From an uncultured Clostridia bacterium (lineage in GTDB: Bacteria; Bacillota; Clostridia; TANB77; CAG-508): a stretch of 32,708 bases of DNA. Location of the stretch: the NCBI GenBank assembly GCA_944388605.1, contig CALXJJ010000017.1, forward strand, positions 1 through 32,708, written 5' to 3'. This document shows, piece after piece, positions 32,542-32,708 of the stretch (position 1 is the first letter of the stretch; every line of letters begins with the position of its first letter). The position numbers were made by a program, and so were the translations under genes. The notes below the pieces were generated by a model that did no database searches, was not told the DNA's origin, and saw only the letters and a program-made list of their open reading frames with translations.

Positions 32542-32708
32542 TTATTCTTCATAATTCTCTACTACTTCTTCTTGTGTCTGTATTACTATTGTTTTTGAAT
32601 CACTATCTGCTTCAAGTTTATTAAATGCTATAAATCCTATTATCATAAGAAATACATATAATATTGCTACTATAAGAATGAATATTCCTATTCCCTTTAG
32701 AATCTTAA
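32542..32708 (-). CDS. Small membrane protein, C-terminus only (runs off the right edge)
   Basis: The last 54 codons of a minus-strand gene whose 5' end is outside the window. The visible part is KILKGIGIFILIVAILYVFLMII, a membrane helix, followed by a short acidic tail that ends VIQTQEEVVENYEE and a TAA stop. The product is probably a small single-pass membrane protein of the mobile element. Nothing more specific can be said. About 95 bases without a gene separate it from the XRE promoter region. Confidence 0.6.
   Translation of the reverse strand, partial: KILKGIGIFILIVAILYVFLMIIGFIAFNKLEADSDSKTIVIQTQEEVVENYEE

Larger units (their letters stand above)
27583..32708. mobile_element. Integrase end of a Tn916-type integrative element (incomplete)
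   Basis: Gene content changes sharply after the site-2 protease: a tyrosine integrase, an excisionase-like protein, a MazF-type toxin, a sigma-like regulator, small conserved element proteins and an XRE regulator, all on the minus strand, with a terminator after nearly each gene. This order is typical of the regulation/recombination end of Tn916/Tn1549-like conjugative elements. No relaxase, coupling protein or VirB4 is seen, since the element continues past the right edge. The left boundary is approximate. Confidence 0.75.

Overview
The window reads as a chromosomal piece of a very AT-rich, endospore-forming Firmicute of class Clostridia, probably an uncultured gut-type lineage. The evidence is strong GGAGG ribosome-binding sites, TTGACA/TATAAT promoters, a T-box-controlled thrS, the sporulation gene spoIIP, the tig-clpP-clpX cluster, and a Tn916-type integrase module. 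No rRNA, tRNA or CRISPR array was seen. Species cannot be given from the sequence alone.

Layout. Positions 1-5849: the start of a pilin-like surface protein gene (minus), a small DUF5665 membrane protein (plus), a UPF0182 membrane protein with ftsY (minus), and an M23 cell-wall peptidase (plus). Positions 6097-13283: a minus-strand housekeeping run, recJ - rel - MBL hydrolase - hisS - spoIIP. Positions 13365-15769: thrS with promoter, complete T-box leader and terminator. Positions 15814-16878: a surface-type protein with an FGE/C-type-lectin-like fold whose 5' end looks truncated. Positions 17032-19686: pgi (minus) divergent from two hotdog-fold thioesterases (plus). Positions 19923-21197: a divergent RelA/SpoT-domain protein. 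Positions 21328-27454: clpX, clpP, tig, a metallophosphoesterase, tsaD and a site-2 protease, all minus. From about 27.6 kb to the right edge lies the integrase end of an integrative element: integrase, excisionase-like protein, MazF-type toxin, a sigma-like regulator, small element genes, an XRE regulator, and two long structured non-coding stretches. Its other end is outside the window.

The most interesting item is a dispersed intergenic repeat of about 160 bp. There are three full copies (5850, 15347 and 19688) and one partial copy (26633). The full copies share an almost invariant core of about 64 bp and end in a strong hairpin whose arms change in a compensated way. One copy sits between the T-box terminator of thrS and its start codon; two sit directly after stop codons at convergent gene ends. 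I do not recognise it as a named element.

Other points: two surface-protein genes 16.6 kb apart share nearly the same promoter. A Rel-like protein carries its synthetase motifs split by a helical insert of about 150 residues. The mobile element has two candidate structured RNAs, at 30271-30532 and 31241-31430. A 19-codon ORF is tightly coupled to the site-2 protease gene.
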